This document shows, piece by piece, positions 9,180 through 16,947 of a stretch of 64,000 bases of DNA. Under the pieces are notes generated by a model. That model was not told the origin of the DNA. It made no database searches and saw only the letters and a list, made by a program, of their open reading frames with translations. The stretch comes from Succinivibrio dextrinosolvens (GTDB taxonomy: Bacteria > Pseudomonadota > Gammaproteobacteria > Enterobacterales > Succinivibrionaceae): NCBI RefSeq assembly GCF_900116345.1, contig NZ_FPAH01000001.1, positions 1-64,000 of the forward strand, written 5' to 3'. The translations under genes and the position numbers were made by a program. Numbering within the stretch: position 1 is the first letter of the stretch; each line of letters opens with the position of its first letter.

Positions 9180-9327
9180 TCTTTGGATCTCTTATTAATT
9201 ACTGTAGATGTGGGAATTATAGGTAGGGGCTAGAGCCTTCATTATTGCGGTTAGGGACTATTTTTCTTGTCTAACGATTTGCTATTCATTTATAGTTATT
9301 ATTTGCTCAATCAAGAGAATACTTTCC

Positions 9328-9657
9328 ATGGATTCACGAGAAAAGTTGGAATATAAAATGGATAAAGCCGAGAGATTAAAGTTATTAGCTGGCTACAAAG
9401 CGATTTATGACAATTATTTACGACGCCCTATGACCGCTGAAGAACAGCAAATCTATGATGACTGTGCTGAAGGAAAAATCACTTTTGAGGACTTTAAAGA
9501 GAAACTAAGACAGATTACCTTTGAGCTATATAAAAATGATCCTAACCGTTTCTCCGAAGATGAAGAAATGGATGAGGTTGAAATGAGCCTTTCTGAAGAA
9601 GAAGCAAAGAGATTGTTTGGTAATAAGAGACTCATCAATAAAGAAATAATCGTTTAA
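9328..9657 (+). CDS. Small acidic hypothetical protein
   Basis: 109 residues, strongly acidic in the C-terminal half (RFSEDEEMDEVEMSLSEEE). The segment MTAEEQQIYDDCAEGKITFEDFKEKLRQ resembles the short helical motif (EGxITxEEFxxxLxxR) of VbhA-type antitoxins, but there is no Fic-domain gene nearby, so I do not assign that function. It lies between the DprE2-like and DprE1-like genes, in the opposite orientation. Confidence 0.55.
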   Translation: MDSREKLEYKMDKAERLKLLAGYKAIYDNYLRRPMTAEEQQIYDDCAEGKITFEDFKEKLRQITFELYKNDPNRFSEDEEMDEVEMSLSEEEAKRLFGNKRLINKEIIV

Positions 9658-9731
9658 TATTCTTTTATTAAACATAAACTGATACAATCCAAATCTGATT
9701 TTTATCATAACAACATTGGATCGTTTTCTTT

Positions 9732-10157
9732 ATGAAAGGCAAAATAAAGTTCTTTAAAGAACAGGAAGGTTACGGCTTTATTCTGGGTGAAAAAGGAGAA
9801 GAATACTATTTCAACGTCCATGATATTAAGTCTTTTGAAAGACCTCCAAGAATGGGCGATCAGGCCGAGTTTAATGTAAAAGCATCAACCTCTGAAAACA
9901 AGAAAGATAAGGCAGTTGATGTTGTAATCACTAAGGCTGATTTCTCAGAAGAGAATAACAGACATGATGACAGAATTACCTGTCCTAATTGCGGTAGAAA
10001 GATTGTTCCTCGCCTTGTAACAAATCAAGGCCAAGCAGAAAAGAGTCTTTGTCCATACTGTGGAGCTAAGGTAAAGACATTTCCTATGAGCTATGTTCAG
10101 TGGGGAGTATTTGTAATTCTGCTTCTAGTATTTTTAATTGTAAAATTTGGACATTAA
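9732..10157 (+). CDS. Cold-shock domain protein with zinc ribbon and membrane anchor
   Basis: 141 residues in three parts. Residues 1-65 are a cold-shock domain (MKGKIKFFKEQEGYGFILG containing the RNP1-like EGYGFI, then YYFNVHD as RNP2). Residues 83-112 hold a zinc ribbon, CPNCGRKI...CPYCGAKV. The C-terminus is a single hydrophobic segment, WGVFVILLLVFLIVKF. Cold-shock domains bind single-stranded RNA or DNA, so this is probably a membrane-tethered nucleic-acid-binding protein. A second cold-shock/membrane fusion of different design is encoded at 49935-50756. Confidence 0.8.
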   Translation: MKGKIKFFKEQEGYGFILGEKGEEYYFNVHDIKSFERPPRMGDQAEFNVKASTSENKKDKAVDVVITKADFSEENNRHDDRITCPNCGRKIVPRLVTNQGQAEKSLCPYCGAKVKTFPMSYVQWGVFVILLLVFLIVKFGH

Positions 10158-10205
10158 ATTTCCATTCATTTGTTTTGAGTTCATTTCAGAGACTGATAAT
10201 TTCAA

Positions 10206-11546
10206 CTAAACAACGTTTAATTTCAGTCTCTTTGATAGCAATGAACAAAACTTACCGTTCGGATCATATTTAGCCTTTACCTCAAGAAATTCATCAACGG
10301 CTTTTCCATACATCCTTCTAAATGTACTTGCCTTCATACGGCTGTCCTTTGCCAGATACACATGACCACCGGCATCAGCGACTATCTCATCAAGGTAATC
10401 CAAGTTCTTAAACAGTCCATGGCTAAGCTTAAAGTCCATGGCTAGGCTATATCCCTCCATGGGAAAGCTTATATTTCCGTAGTGCTTAGGCTGCTTACCA
10501 AAGATCTTCAGTACCCCAAGAGTTGAATACAACTTCTCTTTCTTTATGACATTAACAATCTTCTGTAACACTTCTTTTTGTGGCACAACAAATTGATACT
10601 GCACAAAACCCTTATGTCCATACAGACGATTCCAATTATTTACTGCATCGAGTGGGAAGAAAAAGCCGTTAATGCTGGCAAAAGGATTGTTCTTGCGTTT
10701 GTTTAGGTAATAGTAGAGGGAGTTAAATGCCTTTACTGTTGTCTGATTAAACAGCTTAGAAGTGCAGTAACACGGTACTGATAACCTGGAGTTGCAGTAT
10801 TTCTTTTCAAGAAACTGATTGCCCTGCTCCATTACCTCCGCTGAAGATGCAAAACGCCCCGAGAATACAATTCCTCGACCGTGAGTTCTGGTAGCAGACA
10901 GATCAATCCATGAGGCACAGTACTGGGAATTATTCTGTTCTAAGGTAGCAGCAATTAACTTGTCTAAACTTTCACATACAGTAACTCGTTGTCTTAGAAC
11001 AGACGATTCTGTTTTCAACATTTTTATTGTCGCTGAAATAATAAGTCCTGTAAGCCCCTGACCACCACAGGTAGCCCAGAACAAATCTCTGTTTTTCTCT
11101 GGTGTCACCGTGATCATTTCACCTGATGCGGTCATAAGATCAATGCAGGAAATGTGTTTTGATAACGTACCGTTTATGTGATGATCTTTTCCATGAATAT
11201 CTGCTGCAATGGCGCCGCCTATTGATATTTTCTTAGTTCCAGGGAGTACTGGGAAGATTACGTGTTCAGGAAAATAGTTGTTAAGAACATCAGTTAATGC
11301 ACAACCGGAGTTAATAATCAGTTCTCGATCTGCAGAGTTATAAACCATGCCGTGCTTATTGAACTTAACTTTGGAAAGGTTGAGGATAGAGTGTTGGTTT
11401 AGTGAAGCGTCGCCATATGATCGGCCGTTTCCTCTTGCAATAAAACCATGGTTATCCCTTATAAATGAAGCAAGCTCAGCTATTGAAAGCTGATTGTAAG
11501 AAAGTGTGTCTACTGTCGGGAAGTTTCCCCAATTAGCGAAGTGCAT
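10206..11546 (-). CDS. DprE1-like FAD-dependent oxidoreductase
   Basis: 446 residues. FAD-binding (PCMH type) motifs are clear: ARGNGRSYGDASLN (37-50) and LPGTKKISIGGAIAADIHGK (101-120) followed by DHH, the region that holds the FAD-contacting histidine in DprE1. The C-terminal half has the substrate-domain pattern (FMALDFKLSHG-like, VYLAKDSRM, YDPNGKF). DprE1 oxidises the 2'-hydroxyl of decaprenylphosphoryl ribose; DprE2 then reduces the ketone. Together with the SDR at 8442 this suggests a D-arabinose-type or other epimerised lipid-linked sugar. Two genes on the opposite strand now separate the pair. Confidence 0.85.
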   Translation of the reverse strand: MHFANWGNFPTVDTLSYNQLSIAELASFIRDNHGFIARGNGRSYGDASLNQHSILNLSKVKFNKHGMVYNSADRELIINSGCALTDVLNNYFPEHVIFPVLPGTKKISIGGAIAADIHGKDHHINGTLSKHISCIDLMTASGEMITVTPEKNRDLFWATCGGQGLTGLIISATIKMLKTESSVLRQRVTVCESLDKLIAATLEQNNSQYCASWIDLSATRTHGRGIVFSGRFASSAEVMEQGNQFLEKKYCNSRLSVPCYCTSKLFNQTTVKAFNSLYYYLNKRKNNPFASINGFFFPLDAVNNWNRLYGHKGFVQYQFVVPQKEVLQKIVNVIKKEKLYSTLGVLKIFGKQPKHYGNISFPMEGYSLAMDFKLSHGLFKNLDYLDEIVADAGGHVYLAKDSRMKASTFRRMYGKAVDEFLEVKAKYDPNGKFCSLLSKRLKLNVV

Positions 11547-11563
11547 GGATTATCTCTCATCTT

Positions 11564-11578
11564 TTCCACATTGTGGAA
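11564..11578. promoter_or_regulatory. 15-bp palindrome, candidate parS/operator copy
   Basis: TTCCACATTGTGGAA is a perfect 15-base palindrome just upstream of the DprE1-like gene (start 11546). Identical at 55979-55993 and with one changed centre base at 63851-63865. The rest of the 306-base gap to the next gene shows nothing I can call; the open frame on the minus strand here looks accidental. Confidence 0.5.
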
Positions 11579-11852
11579 TTGCCTATAGTTCTTTGTTTGT
11601 CAGATACAAAGTAACAAGTTAAGAAGATAAGTATATTGTGGTATAGGGAAAGTTTTGGCTTATTTTCAATCTTAAATTGATATAAGAAATGGTTAGAAAA
11701 TACTATTCGTAAAAAATGATTTGCCTTTAATGTGAATTTATTCACGTAGTAAATTCTAAAAAGCTCTTAGTAACTGTAAAAATAAGATTTAAAGTCTAAA
11801 CTTTTATTATGAGTTCATTAGTATTTCTATGAATTTTACAATGGGGGCGTTT

Positions 11853-12449
11853 GTGAGAAGACTTTTAGCTTTTCTTCTTTTGGGGCTTATTTTTCAAGTA
11901 AACGCGGATCAAGGTGCATTTAAAGACATTAAAGTGCATCAAAATTGGAGATCCGGGGTATTTTATTACAACAATGTTTTTACTCCTCGTATTGTAAATC
12001 TTCAAGTTGTTAATACAGATGCTACTGTAGGCTTATTTATTGATTTTTATGACTCATACTATATTACGGAAGTAATGGTTTCAAAAGATGAGCAGAATAA
12101 AGGATCAGTACGTTTTGCAGATGGCATTGATATGCCTTGTGCGGCTAGAGTAGATGAAAAAAGTTTATTTAAGCTCAATTGTAATCTAACTGATGATAAC
12201 ACCACTTTTCATATCACTATGGCTAGTGGTCTAAATAAGGAATTTCTTGAAGAATGTATGAAAGGTAAAACCTTAAGAATAAAAGTTGATTATCCTGAGA
12301 CAACCCTCTATTTCAGCTTTGATTTGAACGGTTTTTCTGCTGCTCTTAATAGAGCCTTGTCGTTTTCAGTAAACGAGAATGAATCTTATTTTAAAAATCC
12401 AAAGTCACCATCTAAACCTAAAAGTGATGCTTCGTATTTTGATATCTAG
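11853..12449 (+). CDS. Secreted hypothetical protein
   Basis: About 198 residues from GTG 11853, chosen because GGGGGCG lies just upstream and because it yields a clean signal peptide (VRRLLAFLLLGLIFQVNA, cleavage near VNA-DQ). ATG codons at 11829 and 11841 are alternatives. The mature part is beta-rich with two cysteines (MPCAAR, KLNCNL), suggesting a disulfide-bonded periplasmic domain; no family recognised. Its start context mirrors that of the lipoprotein at 6109. Confidence 0.7.
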   Translation: MRRLLAFLLLGLIFQVNADQGAFKDIKVHQNWRSGVFYYNNVFTPRIVNLQVVNTDATVGLFIDFYDSYYITEVMVSKDEQNKGSVRFADGIDMPCAARVDEKSLFKLNCNLTDDNTTFHITMASGLNKEFLEECMKGKTLRIKVDYPETTLYFSFDLNGFSAALNRALSFSVNENESYFKNPKSPSKPKSDASYFDI

Positions 12450-12589
12450 AAGCTGTATTTCTACTTTCTTATGAGATGTTTTTTTAGGAATGTAGTAATT
12501 GTTGCCTTATAAATCACCTTCCTAAGTTGATTTTAAAAATACTTAAAAAACAGTATATTAACTGCTAATAATGTGTTATATTAGTTATG

Positions 12590-12607
12590 TCCTCCTCAAA
12601 AGGAGGA
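12590..12607 (+). promoter_or_regulatory. Hairpin sequestering a Shine-Dalgarno site
   Basis: TCCTCC (12590-12595) and GGAGGA (12602-12607) are perfectly complementary with a six-base loop, TCAAAA. The second arm is the ribosome binding site of the 35-residue gene beginning at 12615, so translation may be switched by this structure. Confidence 0.55.
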
Positions 12608-12614
12608 ATTTAAA

Positions 12615-12722
12615 ATGAAAATCACTGTGAAAGTAAAAGTGGGGTCTAAGTTTAAAGTAAAATTTAAGTTTGGATTCTCTTTCATATCCATACTTGAGTA
12701 TATTAGCAATAATATGCTTTAA
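12615..12722 (+). CDS. Small cationic hydrophobic peptide (35 residues)
   Basis: ATG 12615 follows a full GGAGGA site at eight bases. The peptide alternates lysine and valine at first (MKITVKVKVGSKFKVKFKF) and then becomes hydrophobic (GFSFISILEYI). Such size, charge and amphipathic pattern suit a membrane-active peptide or type I toxin, but I know of no matching family. Downstream are an eight-pair hairpin (12741-12762) and a terminator (12782-12802). Confidence 0.5.
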   Translation: MKITVKVKVGSKFKVKFKFGFSFISILEYISNNML

Positions 12723-12740
12723 GTATGGAAGGCTCTGATG

Positions 12741-12762
12741 TCTAGGAGTTTAATCTCCTAGA
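12741..12762 (+). other. Stable hairpin after the small peptide gene
   Basis: TCTAGGAG, loop TTTAAT, CTCCTAGA: eight perfect pairs, 19 bases after the small peptide stop codon. There is no T-run, so it is an RNA-stability or regulatory hairpin rather than a classical terminator. Confidence 0.45.
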
Positions 12763-12781
12763 TATTATCCTTCTCCTCCCC

Positions 12782-12802
12782 TATTGCATAGCAATATTTT
12801 TT
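12782..12802 (+). terminator. Rho-independent terminator
   Basis: TATTGC, loop ATA, GCAATA, followed by a T-run (12797-12802). A short stem, but well placed to end the small peptide transcript. Confidence 0.5.
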
Positions 12803-12825
12803 CGAAATTTTATTTTTACTCCCAA

Positions 12826-12897
12826 ATCTGACCAATTATTGTCATAATTAACCATCCAATCCCAGGTACATAAACCACATTTATTTTCCTTCTGTTC
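12826..12897 (-). pseudogene. Fragment of a second DprE2-like SDR gene
   Basis: The minus strand reads RRKINVVYVPGIGWLIMTII, close to the KRRRNVVYAPGFWRLIMTIF tail of the SDR at 8442-9179. The DNA aligns to that gene's 3' end at roughly three bases in four over about 70 bases. It has no start and no other SDR motifs, so it is a leftover of a duplicated or displaced copy, on the far side of the DprE1-like gene. Confidence 0.75.
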
Positions 12898-13112
12898 AAG
12901 GAACAGCTTTTCATTTATATAAAGTCAAGAAATATGATCTTCTTTACTGAAATTTCCTAATAAAATCCTTAAATTAAAGTAAATAAAAATTAGATGAATT
13001 CTTTTTTTAGGATTATTTCCACATTCAGAATCACCTTATTGAGTTATATATACTCATCGTTGATTAGTAAATAGATACTTGCATAGAGTCTTATAAATGG
13101 AAATCAATAAAT

Positions 13113-14219
13113 ATGTCTCAATTTGTTAAGTTAAAAGAGGATATTCCTGACGGGCTTGTCGATAAAATTGCAAAGCATAGCAAAAAAAATCTCAATATTT
13201 TTAACTGCGGTTTAACTAATTATTATGAAAACCCTACTACAGATTTACTTGCTTATTTTATAGAAAGATCTGCGGATACGTCTGATAAAGAATTTCTTAA
13301 AACCATAACAAGAAATCTTTTAACAAAAGCAGGAGTATCTAATTCTAGCGTAGAGCCCTTCATAGATAAGGAAGAATTCATATCTGTTGGTACACAAGTT
13401 ACTACGATGAACAGAAATCGTATTGATTTGTTGTTAGAAACTACAAACTGTGTTTTTGTATTTGAAGCAAAGATTAATCATGAAATAAATAATCCATTTG
13501 ATGATTATATGGCTTATTGTAAAAAGCATTTTAAAAACAAATCAGTTTATTATTATTTATTAACTAAAAATCATAATGTGTTACCTCCTCAAGGTTGGAT
13601 TAATATTACATATTCAGAGCTGGTAACATTTGAAGCAAATAAAACTCCTATAACTAAATTAGACTTTTATATAGAGGATTTTGTCTCACATTTGCATTTA
13701 TTATGTGGATCTAACGATATGAATAATTCCGAAATACAGTATGTAATTGAAAATTCAAAGGCAATTTCCTTGTTATTTACAAGCTATTATCGAATCAATG
13801 AGCAAATAAGAGATAACCTTAATAACTCATTTAAAGATCCGGAAAATAATGAATTTTTTTTAGAAAAAAAAGGTTGGGGAGGGTATCCGGTTACAGAAGC
13901 AATAAAGCAGCGAATTGAGCTAAAACTTTTTATTAATGGCGAGGATACCAGATTTGTTATTTATCCTCGATATGTTGACAGTATAATGGATAAAGGTATC
14001 ACTATTAACTATAGTTTTTGGACGGTAAATAACTCAATTTTGGGCTATTTTGAAGATAAACTGAGAGAAAAATACAAGAATCTTGATTCTAGAGACAGTA
14101 AGAATTTTTTAATTATAAGGAAAGATTATTCAGGACAGGATTTTGTAAATGAAGTTTCTAAAGACGCAATAAGCATTCTTGAAGATTTAAGAGAAATAAA
14201 AAAATCTTATTGTGGGTAA
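13113..14219 (+). CDS. PD-(D/E)XK nuclease-family protein
   Basis: 368 residues. The nuclease core is visible at RIDLLLETTNCVFVFEAKIN: Asp105, Glu118 and Lys120 form the D-(X)n-EXK catalytic set, followed by a helix with NNPFDDYMAYC. This pattern matches the stand-alone PD-(D/E)XK proteins often found in defence islands and prophages; the target is unknown. The C-terminal 170 residues are unlike anything I recognise. No modification or helicase subunit lies next to it. The ribosome binding site before ATG 13113 is weak. The 215 bases before it hold nothing I can call. Confidence 0.8.
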   Translation: MSQFVKLKEDIPDGLVDKIAKHSKKNLNIFNCGLTNYYENPTTDLLAYFIERSADTSDKEFLKTITRNLLTKAGVSNSSVEPFIDKEEFISVGTQVTTMNRNRIDLLLETTNCVFVFEAKINHEINNPFDDYMAYCKKHFKNKSVYYYLLTKNHNVLPPQGWINITYSELVTFEANKTPITKLDFYIEDFVSHLHLLCGSNDMNNSEIQYVIENSKAISLLFTSYYRINEQIRDNLNNSFKDPENNEFFLEKKGWGGYPVTEAIKQRIELKLFINGEDTRFVIYPRYVDSIMDKGITINYSFWTVNNSILGYFEDKLREKYKNLDSRDSKNFLIIRKDYSGQDFVNEVSKDAISILEDLREIKKSYCG

Positions 14220-14285
14220 TCTAAGATTTTATTATTGTTGAGCATTTGACGTGGTATAATTTCGGCCCGAAATCTATTAGTTTAA

Positions 14286-14346
14286 TAGTTTTCATTTGAT
14301 TTCTAAATCTTTCCAAGAGTCATTTAATCAATGGCTCTTTTTTTTA
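14286..14346 (+). terminator. Terminator within a direct repeat, copy 1
   Basis: GAGTCATT (14317-14324), loop TAATC, AATGGCTC (14330-14337) and a run of nine T. The preceding 30 bases (TAGTTTTCATTT...TTTCTAAAT) recur before the terminator at 14741-14764, so the whole 55-base block is repeated on both sides of the small gene at 14466. It ends the nuclease transcript. Confidence 0.7.
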
Positions 14347-14465
14347 TCCTTAAATAGCCGAATTAAGTGTTATCCATATTTTGTTTTTGATTATTATCTA
14401 ATGTCTAATCATTCGGTTTAACTATAATCAAAAAAGGTTCTTAGAAAAACTGTTAAACGGTGATT

Positions 14466-14681
14466 ATGATGAAAAATGAGACATATAGATATTACTATTT
14501 CGAAGCAACTTACGATGATAATGGAAAGAAAAGAAAAAGAAATATTCGTGTAAGAGCATGCAACAAAAGCGATGCTACAAAAATGGCTAAAGAAGAAGCA
14601 AAACCAAGTTTGTCTTTATCCAGCGAAAAAGTAAGTCTTAAGTATATAAGATATGAAACAGATTTTTCCGATTGTGACTAA
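14466..14681 (+). CDS. Small basic hypothetical protein flanked by repeats
   Basis: 71 residues from ATG 14466 (a GTG at 14460 is possible). Sequence such as YRYYYFEATYDDNGKKRKRNIRVRACNKSDATKMA looks like a three-stranded sheet plus helix, resembling small double-stranded-nucleic-acid-binding or integrase arm-binding (AP2-like) domains, but this is only a resemblance. It sits between two copies of a 55-base terminator repeat, like a small cassette. Confidence 0.55.
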   Translation: MMKNETYRYYYFEATYDDNGKKRKRNIRVRACNKSDATKMAKEEAKPSLSLSSEKVSLKYIRYETDFSDCD

Positions 14682-14710
14682 TATTAACTATTAACAATAG
14701 CATGATTTTA

Positions 14711-14764
14711 TAGTTTTCATTTCTTTCTAAATATATACATGAGTCATTTTTAATGGCTCTTTTA
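14711..14764 (+). terminator. Terminator within a direct repeat, copy 2
   Basis: GAGTCATT (14741-14748), loop TTT, AATGGCTC (14752-14759), then TTTTATTT. Preceded by TAGTTTTCATTTCTTTCTAA, matching copy 1 at 14286. It ends the small gene at 14466. Confidence 0.7.
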
Positions 14765-14765
14765 T

Positions 14766-15197
14766 TTATGCAGAAATTGATAATGGTCTTTTCATATAGG
14801 CAAATGCCTTTTCTATGAAACTCAGATTAGTGGATTTCTTTAAGTTTAAAAAGGTAGTTATTCTCTGAGGCGCTATACCTAGTCCTTTTGCCAGATCTGC
14901 TTTTCTGTATCTTTCCTCTATCATAATATTCTTTAAGCCGATTTTTAAAGCTGCATCTAAATTCAGTTCTACAACAAAATCATCCTTTTGAGCAGTTACT
15001 GCTTCAGGTATCAGTTTATTTTCATCAAACAGAGAATTGATAACATCAGTTACTAAATCTATTGCCATTTTCTTTGCTTCTTCAAGTGTTTTGGCTTCAC
15101 TGATTGCACCTTTCCAATTGCGAGTCTGAATTGTAAAGGTCTTGTCTGGATTTTCCATGATTTTTACCGGATAGAATTTATATTTGCTGATATCCAT
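14766..15197 (-). CDS. HicB-like protein with C-terminal helix-turn-helix
   Basis: 143 residues. The N-terminal part (YPVKIMENPDKTFTIQTRNW, SEAKTLEEAKKMAIDLVTDVI) has the HicB antitoxin fold, and the C-terminal part (ERYRKADLAKGLGIAPQRITTFLNLKKSTNLSFIEKAF) is a helix-turn-helix of the HicB type. HicB normally neutralises the HicA ribonuclease and represses the hicAB promoter. No HicA-sized frame is visible next to it, so this may be a solitary regulator, possibly acting on the inverted repeats upstream (15258-15548). Confidence 0.75.
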   Translation of the reverse strand: MDISKYKFYPVKIMENPDKTFTIQTRNWKGAISEAKTLEEAKKMAIDLVTDVINSLFDENKLIPEAVTAQKDDFVVELNLDAALKIGLKNIMIEERYRKADLAKGLGIAPQRITTFLNLKKSTNLSFIEKAFAYMKRPLSISA

Positions 15198-15257
15198 CGT
15201 TTTCCCTTAAATTGAAAAGAAATGCTCTTTTCTAGTTAGTTTTTAGTACAGTTTTTT

Positions 15258-15548
15258 GTTATATATAAATATAACATAAAAGTGTTATAAAAGTAACATA
15301 ACTAAGTTATTTAGTTTTTACGGCTCAACGAGCATAACTGCACCTTAAATTTTGTTTCGTAATTTCTCAAGGTAACTTAACACCTATTATGTTACCTTGA
15401 GACTGTAAACAGTAATAACTGCTATTAAGAATTAGATAATAGTAACAATTCTTAATAGAATAAATATTTGTATAATCAAGTGATATTTAATTTACCGTGA
15501 CTGTAAATAATAATGATGATTATTACTATATTTTATAGTGACGGTAAA
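15258..15548. other. Cluster of four inverted repeats
   Basis: The 470-base gap between divergent genes holds no gene but four inverted repeats. GTTATA/TATAAC lies at 15258-15275. CTCAAGGTAAC (15366-15376) pairs with GTTACCTTGAG (15391-15401). CTATTAAGAATT (15422-15433) pairs with AATTCTTAATAG (15447-15458). A 58-base imperfect palindrome (15491-15548) begins TTTACCGT and ends ACGGTAAA. This could be an operator array for the HicB-like protein, an origin, or a site for a DNA-processing enzyme. Confidence 0.6.
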
Positions 15549-15667
15549 AAGAATATATAGTAAATTTATTTAATAACGAAAAAAAGAATCCTTCTAAGTA
15601 AGGATAAGCCTTGGGGTGATATGATATTTGTCAGTTATATAACTCCTACAGATAAAGATTAGCCATT

Positions 15668-16429
15668 ATGCCTAAAAGATATCCAATTCCATTTGAAGAA
15701 GAAAAGCAGTTATTTAGAGCTCATAAACTAGCAGCAGTTCAGGAAGGTATTGATGTTTCAACCTCTGAATTTATACAGGAAACATCTACTACAGTCGTTA
15801 AGGAGCTGCTTGATATTGCCAGAGAGGATTCATCCAAATTATTCTCTGCTGGGTTTAATCAAGATGTTGCTCAGATTTACCGTCAGACCGCATTCTCTCT
15901 TGAGTTAGGACACTTCTCAACTTCCTATTTTATTGAAGAGCCTATACTGTTTGATTACCTTCTTAAAAAGGAAATTAGTGATTACTCTACAGTAAAGGAT
16001 TTCCTTGAACAGAACCATATGGAGATGTTCGATCTTAAGGGCAGAAAAATCTATACCTACACTTTCCATATCCGCAGACCAAATGAGAAGGTATTAAGTT
16101 ATTTGATTATCTACTGTCCGGAGCTTGATAATCTATCTGCTGGCGTGTTCCGTGGTTTTGACGGTATTTATATCGTAGATATTGATGAAACCATGGATTA
16201 TCAGCAGAAGAAAGCTCAGATTAAAGCCAATAATCCTTCTATTACATATGATTACCTTGATCTAGGCTTTAACCTTATTGATTATCTGGATGAATGCCTG
16301 GATTCATGGGACTATGGGACTCCACGTAACATAGAAAAGAAAGCCGTTGATCACAATGCACAAAACATTGTGGTTAAGGCTAATAAATATGTTTTGGATA
16401 AGGCTTTAACTATTAAGTATCAAGAGTAG
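15668..16429 (+). CDS. Hypothetical protein
   Basis: 253 residues, acidic, no signal peptide or membrane segment. The N-terminus (MPKRYPIPFEEEKQLFRAHKLAAVQEGIDVSTSEFI) looks helical, and the C-terminal half contains beta-strand patterns (YLIIYCPELDN, GIYIVDIDET). No family recognised. It is the only gene reading rightward from the inverted-repeat cluster, so it may be controlled from there. The start has only a weak ribosome binding site. Confidence 0.65.
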   Translation: MPKRYPIPFEEEKQLFRAHKLAAVQEGIDVSTSEFIQETSTTVVKELLDIAREDSSKLFSAGFNQDVAQIYRQTAFSLELGHFSTSYFIEEPILFDYLLKKEISDYSTVKDFLEQNHMEMFDLKGRKIYTYTFHIRRPNEKVLSYLIIYCPELDNLSAGVFRGFDGIYIVDIDETMDYQQKKAQIKANNPSITYDYLDLGFNLIDYLDECLDSWDYGTPRNIEKKAVDHNAQNIVVKANKYVLDKALTIKYQE

Positions 16430-16438
16430 TTTCGCGGG

Positions 16439-16499
16439 ATCAACAGCCATATTAATAGAATGATTTTCGGGAAAAGTTTTTGCCATTATGGCTGTTGAT
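16439..16499. repeat. 12-bp inverted repeat with 37-base loop
   Basis: ATCAACAGCCAT (16439-16450) and ATGGCTGTTGAT (16488-16499), ten bases after the preceding stop codon. There is no T-run after it. It may be a transcript-end structure or the remains of a small mobile element. Confidence 0.45.
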
Positions 16500-16609
16500 A
16501 TGAATACTCTAGCAGAAAGAGATTGTCTAAAGGAAATTTTTGGGGAAATCTGTTAATAAGAACCGTAATATCTTTTTATTTCTGTTGAGAAGACCAAATG
16601 CTAAATAAA

Positions 16610-16930
16610 CTATCTCAACGATCTTCCCTTCGCAGAAACATAATCCACAACACGTTTAGCTGTTGCAGTATCTGCTCTTGATCTGTTTCTTATCAAATCA
16701 GCAGATACCCTATCAAACGTTTCGTTAATCTTTTTTGCTAACTCGTCATTTAATGGTGTAAGCCCATTGAATAGTCCAGACAGATACTGACGACTATGCC
16801 CTACCTCTTTATAGAAGTCCTCGATTTTATAGTTATATAGAGCAAAGAATCTGGCGATAAAATCAACATCAATGCTTTCTTTAAGAACTCTAAGATTTGT
16901 TTCTTTATCTTCAGGGCTTACTTTTCTCAT
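16610..16930 (-). CDS. Helix-turn-helix-like protein
   Basis: 106 basic, helical residues. The block FFALYNYKIEDFYKEVGHSRQYLSGLFNG aligns with FLALFNITAQDFWHDNGDNNSNYILRILNG in the protein at 53588-54106, and both fit an Xre-like helix-turn-helix (helix, turn, recognition helix ending in NG). They are probably paralogous DNA-binding regulators on the same element. It follows the gene at 16948-17172 by 17 bases, in one operon. Confidence 0.6.
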   Translation of the reverse strand: MRKVSPEDKETNLRVLKESIDVDFIARFFALYNYKIEDFYKEVGHSRQYLSGLFNGLTPLNDELAKKINETFDRVSADLIRNRSRADTATAKRVVDYVSAKGRSLR

Positions 16931-16947
16931 AAGTTATTTTCTACCAA

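Noticed and set aside
9328-9657. VbhA-type antitoxin
   Set aside because: Only one short motif resembles it, and no Fic toxin gene is nearby.
11557-11745. 62-codon minus-strand frame
   Set aside because: No ribosome site, composition typical of AT-rich noise, and it covers the palindrome before the DprE1-like gene.
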